From: Pseudomonas sp. efr-133-TYG-5
GTDB taxonomy: Bacteria > Pseudomonadota > Gammaproteobacteria > Pseudomonadales > Pseudomonadaceae
Direction: 5' to 3'
Length of the DNA: 64,000 nt
NCBI RefSeq assembly: GCF_030209175.1
Contig: NZ_JARVSM010000010.1
Span: 62,001 to 126,000 of the forward strand
In this document: positions 29,972 to 41,951 of the stretch, in pieces
Layout: each line of letters begins with the position of its first letter
How positions within the stretch are numbered: the first letter of the stretch is position 1
Made by a program: the position numbers and the translations under genes
The notes under the pieces: model-generated
What the model was told of the DNA's origin: nothing
Database searches by the model: none
The model's input: the letters and a program-made list of their open reading frames with translations, nothing else

Positions 29972-31030
29972 ATGACGCAGATTTCCGAACGCCTTCTGGT
30001 TCAAGCCCACCTCGATGCCAAGCAGCCCAAACCGCTGAGCGCCGAGGAAGAGGCCTATTACCGTTCCGCCATCGCCGCCGAGCTCAAGGCTCAGGACGCC
30101 GTGCTGGTTGCCCACTTCTATTGCGATCCGATCATCCAGGCCCTGGCTGAAGAGACCGGCGGCTGCGTTTCCGATTCTCTGGAAATGGCCCGCTTCGGCA
30201 ATGCCCATCCGGCCAAGACCGTGGTGGTGGCCGGGGTCAAGTTCATGGGTGAGACCGCGAAGATTCTCAATCCGGAAAAACGCGTGCTGATGCCGACCCT
30301 GGAAGCGACCTGCTCGCTGGATCTGGGTTGCCCGGTGGATGAGTTCTCGGCGTTCTGCGATCAGCACCCGGAACGCACCGTGGTGGTCTATGCCAACACG
30401 TCAGCGGCGGTCAAGGCCCGGGCCGACTGGGTGGTGACCTCCAGTTGCGCCCTGGAAATCGTCGAAAGCCTGATGGACAACGGCGAGACCATCATCTGGG
30501 GCCCGGACAAACACTTGGGCACCTACATTCAGCGCAAGACCGGCGCCGACATGCTGCTGTGGGACGGTGCCTGCATCGTCCACGAGGAGTTCAAATCCAA
30601 GCAGCTGGAAGACATGAAGGCGCTGTACCCGGATGCCGCCATTCTGGTGCACCCGGAGTCGCCGACCTCGGTGATCGAACTGGCGGATGCCGTCGGCTCC
30701 ACCAGCCAGCTGATCGCTGCCGCGCAGTCGCTGCCGAACAAGACCCTGATCGTCGCCACCGATCGCGGGATCTTCTACAAGATGCAGCAGCTGTGCCCGG
30801 ACAAGGTCTTCATCGAGGCGCCAACCGCCGGTAACGGCGCCGCGTGCCGCAGTTGCGCCCATTGCCCGTGGATGGCCATGAACACCCTTGAGCGCACGCT
30901 CAAGTGCCTCAAGGAGGGGACGAACGAGATCTTTGTCGATCCGGCGTTGATTCCGCAGGCGATCCGTCCGCTCAAGCGCATGCTGGACTTCACCCAGGCG
31001 GCGCGGATGAAGCTCGCCGGTAACGCTTAA
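29972..31030 (+). CDS. nadA: Quinolinate synthase NadA
   Basis: NadA condenses iminoaspartate with dihydroxyacetone phosphate to quinolinate in NAD synthesis, using a [4Fe-4S] cluster. The 352-aa product has the E. coli-type length and cluster Cys in LEATCSLDLGCP, VTSSCALEIV and CRSCAHCPWMAMN. ATG 29972 gives MTQISERLLVQAHLD; the frame upstream to 29873 has no family character. It stands alone. Confidence 0.96.
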   Translation: MTQISERLLVQAHLDAKQPKPLSAEEEAYYRSAIAAELKAQDAVLVAHFYCDPIIQALAEETGGCVSDSLEMARFGNAHPAKTVVVAGVKFMGETAKILNPEKRVLMPTLEATCSLDLGCPVDEFSAFCDQHPERTVVVYANTSAAVKARADWVVTSSCALEIVESLMDNGETIIWGPDKHLGTYIQRKTGADMLLWDGACIVHEEFKSKQLEDMKALYPDAAILVHPESPTSVIELADAVGSTSQLIAAAQSLPNKTLIVATDRGIFYKMQQLCPDKVFIEAPTAGNGAACRSCAHCPWMAMNTLERTLKCLKEGTNEIFVDPALIPQAIRPLKRMLDFTQAARMKLAGNA

Positions 31031-31051
31031 GCGCCAAGGCATTAGCAAACC

Positions 31052-31140
31052 TGTGGGAGCGAACCTGCGCGCGAAGGCGGTGCATCAGTCGACTGGATAT
31101 TGACTGACTCACTGCCTTCGCGAGCAGGCTCGCTCCCACA
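31052..31140. repeat. REPIN downstream of nadA
   Basis: TGTGGGAGCGAACCTGCGCGCG (two changed bases) and inverted CGCGAGCAGGCTCGCTCCCACA lie at the convergent ends of nadA and the RDD gene. Confidence 0.88.
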
Positions 31141-31161
31141 TTGTTTTATGGCATCTGCGAA

Positions 31162-31650
31162 TCAGCGGGGTTTCTTCGGAATCCGCACCACGCGGGTATC
31201 GGAGTAGATGTCGTGCCACGTGCGCTTCTGTTTGTCATACAGCGACCAGAAGAACCCAAGCCCTGCGCACAGCCACGAAGCGATCGACACCATGAAGCGC
31301 AGCAGCGCCTGCCACAGGCTGATCGCCGTACCGTCGGCGTTCTGAACGCGAATTCCCCACACCTGCATGCCCAGTGTCTGCCCGCCGTGAGTCCAGAACT
31401 TGGCGAAGAACGCGAACAGCACCAGCAGCAGCACCGTGGAGTACAACGGGTCGCCATCCATTTTCCCGGCATCGGTCAGGGCGCGCAGGCGTTCCTCGCC
31501 AATGATCGCCGCCTGGATCAACTTGTAGACGAATCCAGTGACGATCAGCAGGGCGGTGCACAGCAGGAAGTCATAGAACATCGCGGCCAGGCGCCGGCCG
31601 AGGCCAACGGCAGGAAAATCGCCCTGGGGAGTGAGCAGGTTTTTCGACAT
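31162..31650 (-). CDS. RDD family membrane protein
   Basis: The 162-aa protein has the RDD signature near the N-terminus (GLGRRLAAMFYDFLLC, with Arg and Asp in the first helix) and three to four membrane segments (about 20-45, 75-92 and 118-140). The C-terminal half has the family segments GQTLGMQVWGIRVQ and DKQKRTWHDIYS. RDD proteins are poorly known; some affect ion or compatible-solute transport. ATG 31650 is preceded by AGAGG. It follows the cold-shock gene on the same strand behind a terminator. Confidence 0.88.
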   Translation of the reverse strand: MSKNLLTPQGDFPAVGLGRRLAAMFYDFLLCTALLIVTGFVYKLIQAAIIGEERLRALTDAGKMDGDPLYSTVLLLVLFAFFAKFWTHGGQTLGMQVWGIRVQNADGTAISLWQALLRFMVSIASWLCAGLGFFWSLYDKQKRTWHDIYSDTRVVRIPKKPR

Positions 31651-31700
31651 GGCAGCCTCTGGTCGCAAAATGAAGCGCCATTTTACGGATTCGCGCGCAC

Positions 31701-31736
31701 AAAAAAGCCCCTGATATCAATATCAGGGGCTTTTTC
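31701..31736. terminator. Terminator of the cspA-type gene
   Basis: AGCCCCTGATA and TATCAGGGGCT form a perfect stem with loop TCAA, with an A run on the left (T tail for the minus strand) and TTTTT on the right. Confidence 0.93.
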
Positions 31737-31747
31737 GTTACAGAAGA

Positions 31748-31960
31748 TCAGGCTTCTGCGATGACTTCATCAGCTTGCATGCCTTTCTGGCCCTGCACAG
31801 CAACGAAGGTCACTTTCTGGCCTTCTTTCAGGCTCTTGAAGCCGTTGCCCTGAATGGCGCGGAAATGCACGAACAGATCCGGACCGCTTTCTGGAGTGAT
31901 AAAACCAAAACCTTTCTCGTCGTTAAACCACTTGACGGTACCGCTCTGACGTGTGGACAT
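31748..31960 (-). CDS. CspA-family cold-shock protein
   Basis: This 70-aa RNA/ssDNA-binding protein matches the family over its full length: SGTVKWFNDEKGFGFI (RNP1) and DLFVHF (RNP2). It acts as an RNA chaperone that keeps messages unfolded. The ATG at 31960 is preceded by AAGGAAATAAGAA. The gap upstream is long and AT-richer than average, as for genes with a regulated 5' leader. Confidence 0.95.
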   Translation of the reverse strand: MSTRQSGTVKWFNDEKGFGFITPESGPDLFVHFRAIQGNGFKSLKEGQKVTFVAVQGQKGMQADEVIAEA

Positions 31961-32364
31961 TTCTTATTTCCTTTGACGCAAAAATTGATGACAGTCTCTT
32001 CCTCATGAAAGAGTACTGGGGCTGGTTGCAGGAGAGTAAGAAGACGTCGAACGGGATGTAGCTAACTTGTAGGCTACTGCCCAGGTCACGATTCCAAGCT
32101 GACCCATGCAAACACAGTGGAGAAACTCTACGCCAACTACGGGAGAAAAAACAAGCCCCGCGAAGGCCCCGGTTTTCCTGCGTCTGCTGGCAGTTAGTCA
32201 GTTCACTAGTCGGGCTTAGACGATTAGCTTGTTCAATTGTTTTCGAACGTTATAAGCCAAGTTCATAATCGAAACGAATGTTAGAAAAGTGCACTGTTTT
32301 ATGGCGATTGCGTTACACATTAGTGCACGCATAACGCAATCGCGTTACTTATAGAAACAGTCGA
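31961..32364. promoter_or_regulatory. Leader of the cspA-type gene and 3' region of gcvT
   Basis: About 400 bases without a gene. On the minus strand it would hold the promoter and a long leader of the cold-shock gene, but I cannot place the start. Close to gcvT lies a perfect 12-bp inverted repeat, GCGATTGCGTTA (32304-32315) and TAACGCAATCGC (32332-32343). It is not followed by a T run in either direction. Confidence 0.45.
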
Positions 32365-33489
32365 TCAACCGCGATAGTAGCGTTGTGGAACAAATGGCAT
32401 TTTGCTTACAAGCATTGGCACCTTTTTCCCACGAACGATGGCCCAGACTGGCGTCTCGAGCGCGGCGTAGGCGCTGTCGAGGTAACCCATCGCCACCGGT
32501 CCACCCAAGGTCGGGCCGAAACCACCGCTGCACACGCTGCCGATGATTTCACCGGCCTCGTTGACGATTTCGGCGCCCTCACGCACCGGCGTACGCTCTT
32601 GCGGCAACAGACCCACGCGTTTGCGCGCGACGCCGTTGTGCTGCTGCGCGAAGACCTGCTCTGCCCCCGGGAAACCCCCGGCCCGCGTGCCATCGGCGCG
32701 ACGTGGCTTGGAGATGGCCCACAGCAGGCTCGCCTCGATCGGCGTGGTGTCGCTGTTCATGTCGTGGCCGTACAGGCACAGGCCGGCTTCCAGGCGCAGC
32801 GAGTCGCGGGCGCCGAGACCGATGGCCTGGACCTCCGGTTCAGCCAGCAGGGCGCGGGCGAGTTTTTCCGCGGCGGCCGCCGGCACCGAGATTTCAAAGC
32901 CGTCTTCACCGGTGTAACCGGAACGGCTGACAAAGCAATCGACACCGAGCAATTGCACGCGGTTGAACTGCATGAAGGTCATCTTCGCCACCTCCGGTGC
33001 CAGGCGCGCGAGCACGCTGACCGCTGCCGGGCCTTGCAGGGCGAGCAGGGCGCGCTCCTCGAACAGCGCCGAAATGGTGCACTGATCGCCGATGTGCTTT
33101 TGCAGATGCGCCAGGTCCTGATCCTTGCACGCGGCGTTGACCACCAGGAACAGTTCATCGTTGCCGAGGTTGGCGACCATCAGGTCATCGAGAATGCCGC
33201 CGGTGGCGTTGGTGAACATCGCGTAGCGCTGCATGCCCACCGGCAGGTCGATGATGTCCACCGGCACCAGGGTTTCCAGGGCCTTGGCGGCGTTGGCGCC
33301 GGTCAGGCGAATCTGGCCCATGTGCGAGACATCGAACAGTCCCGCCTGCTCGCGGGTGTGCTGGTGTTCCTTCATCACGCCCAGCGGGTATTGCACCGGC
33401 ATGTCATAGCCGGCGAACGGCACCATGCGGGCGCCGAGTTCGAGGTGCAGAGCGTGCAGCGGGGTTTTCGACAGTTGTTCGGTGGACAT
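32365..33489 (-). CDS. gcvT: Glycine cleavage system T protein (aminomethyltransferase)
   Basis: GcvT takes the aminomethyl group from lipoyl-GcvH and passes it to tetrahydrofolate, releasing ammonia. The 374-aa protein begins MSTEQLSKTPLHALHLELGA and has the GcvT domains with FDVSHMGQIRLTG and YTGEDGFEISV. It is the last gene of the glycine-responsive cluster gcvH-gcvP-sdaA-gcvT, 50 bases after sdaA, with a CCCTCTCCC hairpin in the gap. Confidence 0.96.
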   Translation of the reverse strand: MSTEQLSKTPLHALHLELGARMVPFAGYDMPVQYPLGVMKEHQHTREQAGLFDVSHMGQIRLTGANAAKALETLVPVDIIDLPVGMQRYAMFTNATGGILDDLMVANLGNDELFLVVNAACKDQDLAHLQKHIGDQCTISALFEERALLALQGPAAVSVLARLAPEVAKMTFMQFNRVQLLGVDCFVSRSGYTGEDGFEISVPAAAAEKLARALLAEPEVQAIGLGARDSLRLEAGLCLYGHDMNSDTTPIEASLLWAISKPRRADGTRAGGFPGAEQVFAQQHNGVARKRVGLLPQERTPVREGAEIVNEAGEIIGSVCSGGFGPTLGGPVAMGYLDSAYAALETPVWAIVRGKKVPMLVSKMPFVPQRYYRG

Positions 33490-33513
33490 GCGTGACTCCT
33501 TGATTCACACCCA

Positions 33514-33534
33514 CCCTCTCCCGGAGGGAGAGGG
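33514..33534. repeat. Short inverted repeat CCCTCTCCC/GGGAGAGGG
   Basis: A 9-bp perfect stem with a three-base loop stands in the sdaA-gcvT gap. It has no T run, so it is more likely an interspersed repeat or mRNA-stabilising hairpin than a terminator. Confidence 0.7.
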
Positions 33535-33539
33535 GCTAA

Positions 33540-34916
<1,377 letters not shown>

Positions 34917-35090
34917 GAGGGCTCCTACGGAGCAGTGGTGAGCTTCGAGCGGCAAGCTGCAAGGAAGGTGAATCGGCTTTTCCTTGCAGCTCGTGTTCGC
35001 GCCGCAGTGCATGCAGCAAGCCCAGGCCGCCAGTTAAAGCAGGTCAGCTTTAACTGGCAGCTTGTAGCTCAACGCTTGCAGCTGCTTTCT
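34917..35090. repeat. Palindrome-rich gap between gcvP and sdaA
   Basis: The gap holds several GCAGCTTG/CAAGCTGC-type units (GCAAGCTGCAAGG, CCTTGCAGCTCG, GGCAGCTTGTAGCTC, CTTGCAGCTGC) and a perfect 11-bp inverted repeat CCAGTTAAAGC/GCTTTAACTGG at about 35030-35057. This looks like a second, GCAGCTTG-type REP family. Confidence 0.6.
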
Positions 35091-37943
<2,853 letters not shown>

Positions 37944-37954
37944 GGTGGTTTTCC

Positions 37955-38338
37955 TCAGGCTTCGGCTTGGGCTTTGATCAGGCGGTCGTAGGCGTCCTGG
38001 TCCAGCAGTTTGGCAACGGCCGATGCGTCGGCCGGCTTGAAGCGGAAGAACCAGCCTTCGCCCAGCGGATCTTCGTTGACCAGTTCCGGGCTGTCTTCCA
38101 GCGCTGGATTGGTGGCCAGCACTTCGCCGTCGAGGGGCATGTACACGCCGCTGGCGGCTTTCACCGATTCCACGGTGGCGGCTTCGGCGCCTTTGTCGTA
38201 GGCCTGCAACTCCGGCAGTTGCACGAACACCACGTCGCCCAGGGCGTTCTGCGCGAAAGCGGTGATGCCGACAGTAACGCTGCCGTCAGCTTCGGTGCGC
38301 AGCCATTCGTGATCTTCAGTAAAACGCAACTCGCTCAT
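37955..38338 (-). CDS. gcvH: Glycine cleavage system H protein
   Basis: GcvH shuttles the aminomethyl group between the P, T and L proteins on a lipoylated lysine. The 127-aa product has the lipoyl Lys60 in VESVKAASGVYMPLDGEV. It is the first gene of the operon, 86 bases downstream of the sigma-54 type promoter at 38425-38440. Confidence 0.97.
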   Translation of the reverse strand: MSELRFTEDHEWLRTEADGSVTVGITAFAQNALGDVVFVQLPELQAYDKGAEAATVESVKAASGVYMPLDGEVLATNPALEDSPELVNEDPLGEGWFFRFKPADASAVAKLLDQDAYDRLIKAQAEA

Positions 38339-38424
38339 GAAAACTCCTAAGGGGGCCAGACGCGTCTGTTGGACGCAGGGGAAGGCTGGGGGCGGTAATG
38401 CCCTGATTTTATGAACGGTTACTT

Positions 38425-38440
38425 AGCAAGAACGCGGCCA
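38425..38440 (-). promoter_or_regulatory. Sigma-54 promoter of gcvH
   Basis: On the minus strand this reads TGGCCGC-GTTC-TTGCT, with GG and GC ten bases apart as sigma-54 requires. It matches TGGCACG-N4-TTGCW at all invariant places. Confidence 0.75.
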
Positions 38441-38504
38441 TCTTGAATTTATCGTTGTAAAACAATGAGTTAGATGTTTTTCGAGAAGGCGGGGATCAGG
38501 CGTG

Positions 38505-38522
38505 TGTAGCGAAATCGCTACA
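38505..38522. promoter_or_regulatory. GcsR-like site 1
   Basis: TGTAGCG-AAAT-CGCTACA is an 18-bp perfect dyad, about 65 bases upstream of the sigma-54 promoter. Its form fits the TGTAACG-N4-CGTTCCG consensus I recall for GcsR of P. aeruginosa. Confidence 0.65.
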
Positions 38523-38585
38523 GATCGAAGTGCAGAGAAAAGCTGAAGCGGATCAAAGCCTTGCACGGCGGTGGCTGAGGGAGGG

Positions 38586-38603
38586 CGTATCGATATCGTT
38601 CCG
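38586..38603. promoter_or_regulatory. GcsR-like site 2
   Basis: CGTATCG-ATAT-CGTTCCG has a second half equal to the recalled consensus. It is next to site 3. Confidence 0.6.
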
Positions 38604-38604
38604 C

Positions 38605-38622
38605 TGTAGCGCTTTCAGTACA
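38605..38622. promoter_or_regulatory. GcsR-like site 3
   Basis: TGTAGCG-CTTT-CAGTACA has a good first half and a weaker second half, one base after site 2. Confidence 0.5.
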
Positions 38623-38667
38623 GGTGCAGGTCGGTTTTGAACGGATTTCGCATCTGCCACTTGACCT

Positions 38668-38757
38668 TGTGGGAGCTGGCTTGCCAGCGATAGCGGTAGA
38701 TCAGTCACCATCAATGGTGCCTGTGCCGACGTCATCGCTGGCAAGCCAGCTCCCACA
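38668..38757. repeat. REPIN, TGGC-core type, after gcsR
   Basis: TGTGGGAGCTGGCTTGCCAGCG and inverted CGCTGGCAAGCCAGCTCCCACA are the ends of the 90-base element. Confidence 0.9.
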
Positions 38758-38773
38758 GGGATTTGCGATGAAT

Positions 38774-40282
38774 TCAGGACTTGCTCGGGATGCCGTATTT
38801 GCGCAGGCGATGGGCGATGGCCGTGTGCGAGGTCTGCAGGCGGCTCGCCAGTTGGCGAGTCGAGGGATAGCTGGTGTAGAGCTTTTCCAGCAGCGATTTC
38901 TCGAAGGACTCGACGGCTTGTTCAAGGCTGTCGACGTCGGTGTCGGTCTGGCGCGCCACCGAGGTGCCGGCGATGTCGAGGTCGCCGATGTCGACCAGGC
39001 TGCTTTCGCAGATCGCGGCGGCGCGGAAGATCACGTTCTGCAATTGCCGCACGTTGCCCGGCCAGCGATTGCCGAGCAGCGCCGGATAGGTGCCTGGGGC
39101 GAGACGGCAGACCGGGCGCTGGATCTGCGCGCAGGCCTGCTGCATGAAATAGCGCGCCAGCAACAGGATGTCCTGGCCGCGTTCGCGCAGCGGCGGGACT
39201 TCGACATTGAGCACATTGAGACGGTAGAACAGGTCTTCGCGGAACAGTCCTTCGCTGACCATTTTTTCCAGGTCGCGGTGGGTGGCGCTGAGGATGCGCA
39301 CGTTGACCTTGACCTCGCGGTCGCCACCGACCCGGCGAAAGCTGCCGTCGTTGAGGAAACGCAGCAGCTTGGCCTGCAAGTACGGCGACATCTCGCCGAT
39401 CTCGTCGAGAAACACCGTGCCCTGGTTGGCCAGTTCCATCAGCCCCGGCTTGCCGCCGCGCTGGGCGCCGGTGAAGGCGCCGGGGGCGTAGCCGAACAGT
39501 TCGCTTTCGGCGAGGTTCTCCGGCAGCGCTGCGCAGTTCAGGGCGAGAAACGGCGCGCTGTGCCGGGCACTGATGGCGTGGCAGGCACGGGCCACCAGTT
39601 CCTTGCCGGTGCCGGTTTCGCCCTGGATCAGCAGCGGGGCATCCAGGGCCGCGACCCGCTGCGCGCGCGCCTTGAGGGTGCGGATCGGCGGCGATTCGCC
39701 GAGCAGCGCATCGAAGCCTTCGGCGTGGTCGTGGTGCAGGGCCGACAGCTGTTCACCGATGCGGTTGGGTTGATACAGGGTCAGCAGCGCGCCGGCGTCG
39801 GTGATGGGCGTGGCATCGAGCAGCAGGGTCTGGCCATTGACGGTGATTTCCCGCAGTGGCAGGCGAAAACCGTGTTCGAGCAGGGTTTCCAGCAGGCCGG
39901 GATCATTGAACAGTTGCGCGACACTCTCGCCCGCCGGTTCGCGACCGTACAGGGCGATCAGCGCCGGGTTGGCCAGCAGCACCTTGCCAGCGCTGTCGAG
40001 GGCGAGCACCGGGTCGGTCATCGCCGCGAGCAGGGCATCGAGCTGCAAGTGCCGACGCTGGCCGGGAAGAATGTCGACCACGGTCACCGCTTCCACACCG
40101 CGCACGCGAAACAGAGCGTCTTTCAGTTCCTCGAGCACCTGCGGGCTGAGGGTCGGCGCATCGATGTAGACGTTCGGCGGGACCATCTCCACCGCATCCA
40201 GGTTGAGATTGCGCCCACCGAGGATAGCCAGGACTTCCTGGGTGATGCCGACGCGGTCGATGAAGCTGACGTGGATACGCAT
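38774..40282 (-). CDS. gcsR: Sigma-54-dependent activator GcsR (TyrR-like)
   Basis: The 502-aa regulator has an N-terminal ACT domain (about 1-75) that should bind glycine, a PAS domain (about 80-170), an AAA+ domain with Walker A GETGTGKE (220-227) and the sigma-54 contact loop GAFTGA (268-273), and a C-terminal HTH (about 475-500, TRQLASRLQTSHTAIAHRL). It is the TyrR-type layout. In P. aeruginosa GcsR activates the gcvH-gcvP-sdaA-gcvT operon in response to glycine; here it lies directly upstream of that operon on the same strand. ATG 40282 gives the ACT start MRIHVSFIDRVG. Confidence 0.92.
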   Translation of the reverse strand: MRIHVSFIDRVGITQEVLAILGGRNLNLDAVEMVPPNVYIDAPTLSPQVLEELKDALFRVRGVEAVTVVDILPGQRRHLQLDALLAAMTDPVLALDSAGKVLLANPALIALYGREPAGESVAQLFNDPGLLETLLEHGFRLPLREITVNGQTLLLDATPITDAGALLTLYQPNRIGEQLSALHHDHAEGFDALLGESPPIRTLKARAQRVAALDAPLLIQGETGTGKELVARACHAISARHSAPFLALNCAALPENLAESELFGYAPGAFTGAQRGGKPGLMELANQGTVFLDEIGEMSPYLQAKLLRFLNDGSFRRVGGDREVKVNVRILSATHRDLEKMVSEGLFREDLFYRLNVLNVEVPPLRERGQDILLLARYFMQQACAQIQRPVCRLAPGTYPALLGNRWPGNVRQLQNVIFRAAAICESSLVDIGDLDIAGTSVARQTDTDVDSLEQAVESFEKSLLEKLYTSYPSTRQLASRLQTSHTAIAHRLRKYGIPSKS

Positions 40283-40380
40283 GGGGCGGTTCAGTGTTCT
40301 GCAGGGCGGAGGCGGGCAAGTATGCCTCGGGGCGGGGAAATGGTGAAACCGGACGCGTTCTTTTGCGGGATGCATCCCCC

Positions 40381-40469
40381 TGTGGGAGTGAGCTTGCTCG
40401 CGAAGGCGGTGTATCAGCAATGAAGAGATGGGCTGACAGAACGCTTTCGCGAGCAAGCTCGTTCCCACA
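40381..40469. repeat. REPIN between gcsR and the DUF5064 gene
   Basis: TGTGGGAGTGAGCTTGCTCGCG and inverted CGCGAGCAAGCTCGTTCCCACA are the ends; the two changed bases (GTGAGC and GCTCGTT) pair with no loss of symmetry. Confidence 0.88.
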
Positions 40470-40491
40470 GGGGGAATCTGGTGAGTTCGGG

Positions 40492-40854
40492 TTATTCGAG
40501 GTGCTCGGGTTTGACCGGATCTCCGGATTTCATATTCAACTGCACCCGCACATCCTCGAACATCAGGTCGTAATGCCTGTGCTGCGAGCCGATGCTGCTG
40601 TGGGTCTTGGGAATGCCGTATTTCTCGGCAATCTTGGTCACGTTGCTGGCGAAGTTGTAGGCCTGGTCCTTGGGCAGGAAGAACGTCTCTTTCATGTCCT
40701 TGCCCTGAATGTTGCCGTGCAGGGTGAACTGCATGCCTTTGCCTTCGCTCGGGTCTTGAAAAACTGCATAGTCCAGGCACAGGTCGTAGCTGACATCGTC
40801 CTTGTTCAAGGCGTGTCGCTCGATGTGCAAATGACCGGGTTCGAACTGGGCCAT
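40492..40854 (-). CDS. DUF5064 family protein
   Basis: The 120-aa soluble protein (MAQFEPGHLHIERHALNKDD; later GSQHRHYDLMFEDVRVQLN) matches the small DUF5064 family that I know only from Pseudomonas. It has no signal peptide and no known function. It is the last gene in line after arcC (62 bases), with the hairpin GGGCAG/CTGCCC (40883-40903) in the gap but no T run, so read-through from the arc operon is possible. Confidence 0.75.
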   Translation of the reverse strand: MAQFEPGHLHIERHALNKDDVSYDLCLDYAVFQDPSEGKGMQFTLHGNIQGKDMKETFFLPKDQAYNFASNVTKIAEKYGIPKTHSSIGSQHRHYDLMFEDVRVQLNMKSGDPVKPEHLE

Positions 40855-40916
40855 GGTGCTCTCCTTTCAAGGCATGGGAGTAGGGCAGACCTCGGGCCTG
40901 CCCCAGGAGTTTCCGA

Positions 40917-41846
40917 TTATCGATAGCTGATACCGGGTTTCGCGGTACTGACGCGAGTCCCGGCTGTGCCCTGGACGATCGCTTCGATGTCCGCCAGCGA
41001 ACCGATCACCGCGACCTTGCCAGTATGGCGGGCAAATTCGCAGGCTGCCTGCACCTTCGGCCCCATGGAGCCTGCGGCGAACCCGAGGCGTTCGAGTTCG
41101 TCCGGGTGCGCGTCGGCGATGGCTTTCTGCGACGGCTTGCCGTAGTCGATGAAGGCCGCGTTGACGTCGGTGGCGATCACCAGCAGGTCGGCTTCCAGTT
41201 GTTCGGCGAGCAGCGCCGAGCACAGGTCCTTGTCGATCACCGCCTCGATGCCCTTGAGGTTGCGCTGCTCGTCGTACATCGTCGGGATGCCGCCGCCGCC
41301 GGCGCAAATGACGATGCTGCCCTTGTCCAGCAGCCACTTGATCGGGCGGATTTCGAAGATGCGTTTTGGCCGCGGACTGGCCACCACACGGCGGAACTTG
41401 TCGCCGTCGGCGGCAATCGCCCAGCCTTTTTCGGCCGCGAGTTTTTCCGCCTCGGCCTTGTCGTAGACCGGGCCGATGGGTTTGGTCGGGTTCTTGAAGG
41501 CGGGGTCGTTGGCGTCGACTTCGACCTGGGTCAGCAGGGTGGCGAACGGCACCTCGAAGTCCAGCAGGTTGCCCAGTTCCTGTTCGATGATGTAGCCGAT
41601 CATGCCTTCGGTTTCGGCACCGAGCACGTCCAGCGGGTAAGGGGTGACGGAGGTGTAGGCCGCCGCCTGCAGCGACAGCAGGCCGACTTGCGGGCCATTG
41701 CCGTGGGCGATGACCAGCTGGTTGCCGGGATGGATCTTGGCGATCTGCTCGGTAGCGATGCGGATATTGGCGCGCTGGTTGTCAGCGGTCATCGGCTCGC
41801 CACGGCGGAGCAGGGCGTTACCGCCCAGAGCTACGACGATACGCAT
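40917..41846 (-). CDS. arcC: Carbamate kinase ArcC
   Basis: ArcC makes ATP from carbamoyl phosphate and ADP, the energy-yielding step of the arginine deiminase pathway. The 309-aa protein has the family marks VALGGNALLRRG at the start, HGNGPQVGLL, and CAGGGGIPT in the middle. It is the last of arcDABC, 105 bases after arcB. Confidence 0.97.
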   Translation of the reverse strand: MRIVVALGGNALLRRGEPMTADNQRANIRIATEQIAKIHPGNQLVIAHGNGPQVGLLSLQAAAYTSVTPYPLDVLGAETEGMIGYIIEQELGNLLDFEVPFATLLTQVEVDANDPAFKNPTKPIGPVYDKAEAEKLAAEKGWAIAADGDKFRRVVASPRPKRIFEIRPIKWLLDKGSIVICAGGGGIPTMYDEQRNLKGIEAVIDKDLCSALLAEQLEADLLVIATDVNAAFIDYGKPSQKAIADAHPDELERLGFAAGSMGPKVQAACEFARHTGKVAVIGSLADIEAIVQGTAGTRVSTAKPGISYR

Positions 41847-41897
41847 GGTGCATGTCCTTCTAATCAGAGGAGAGGCAAACGACTCGGTCTCCCTGTC

Positions 41898-41931
41898 GGA
41901 ACCGGATCCCCTGTGGGAGCGAGCCGGTTCC
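41898..41931. repeat. Hairpin in the arcB-arcC gap that holds a half REP
   Basis: GGAACCGG (41898-41905) and CCGGTTCC (41924-41931) form an 8-bp stem around CCTGTGGGAGCGAG, the head of a REP element. No T run follows. Confidence 0.75.
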
Positions 41932-41951
41932 TTCAGTGGGAGCTATTCCGA

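Larger units (their letters stand above)
38339..38773. promoter_or_regulatory. gcvH control region between gcvH and gcsR
   Basis: This 435-base gap holds the sigma-54 promoter (38425-38440), three 18-bp dyad sites (38505-38522, 38586-38603 and 38605-38622) and a REPIN (38668-38757). No gene is seen. gcsR ends at 38774, so the REPIN lies between gcsR and the operon it is expected to control. Confidence 0.8.

Noticed and set aside
38668..38757. REP stem as the terminator of gcsR
   Set aside because: The stem has no T run and matches the REP family throughout the window; any effect on gcsR 3' ends is secondary.
40867..41337. 156-aa frame overlapping the arcC end
   Set aside because: It is an out-of-frame reading of arcC on the same strand with many Gly, Arg and Asp, and no family match.
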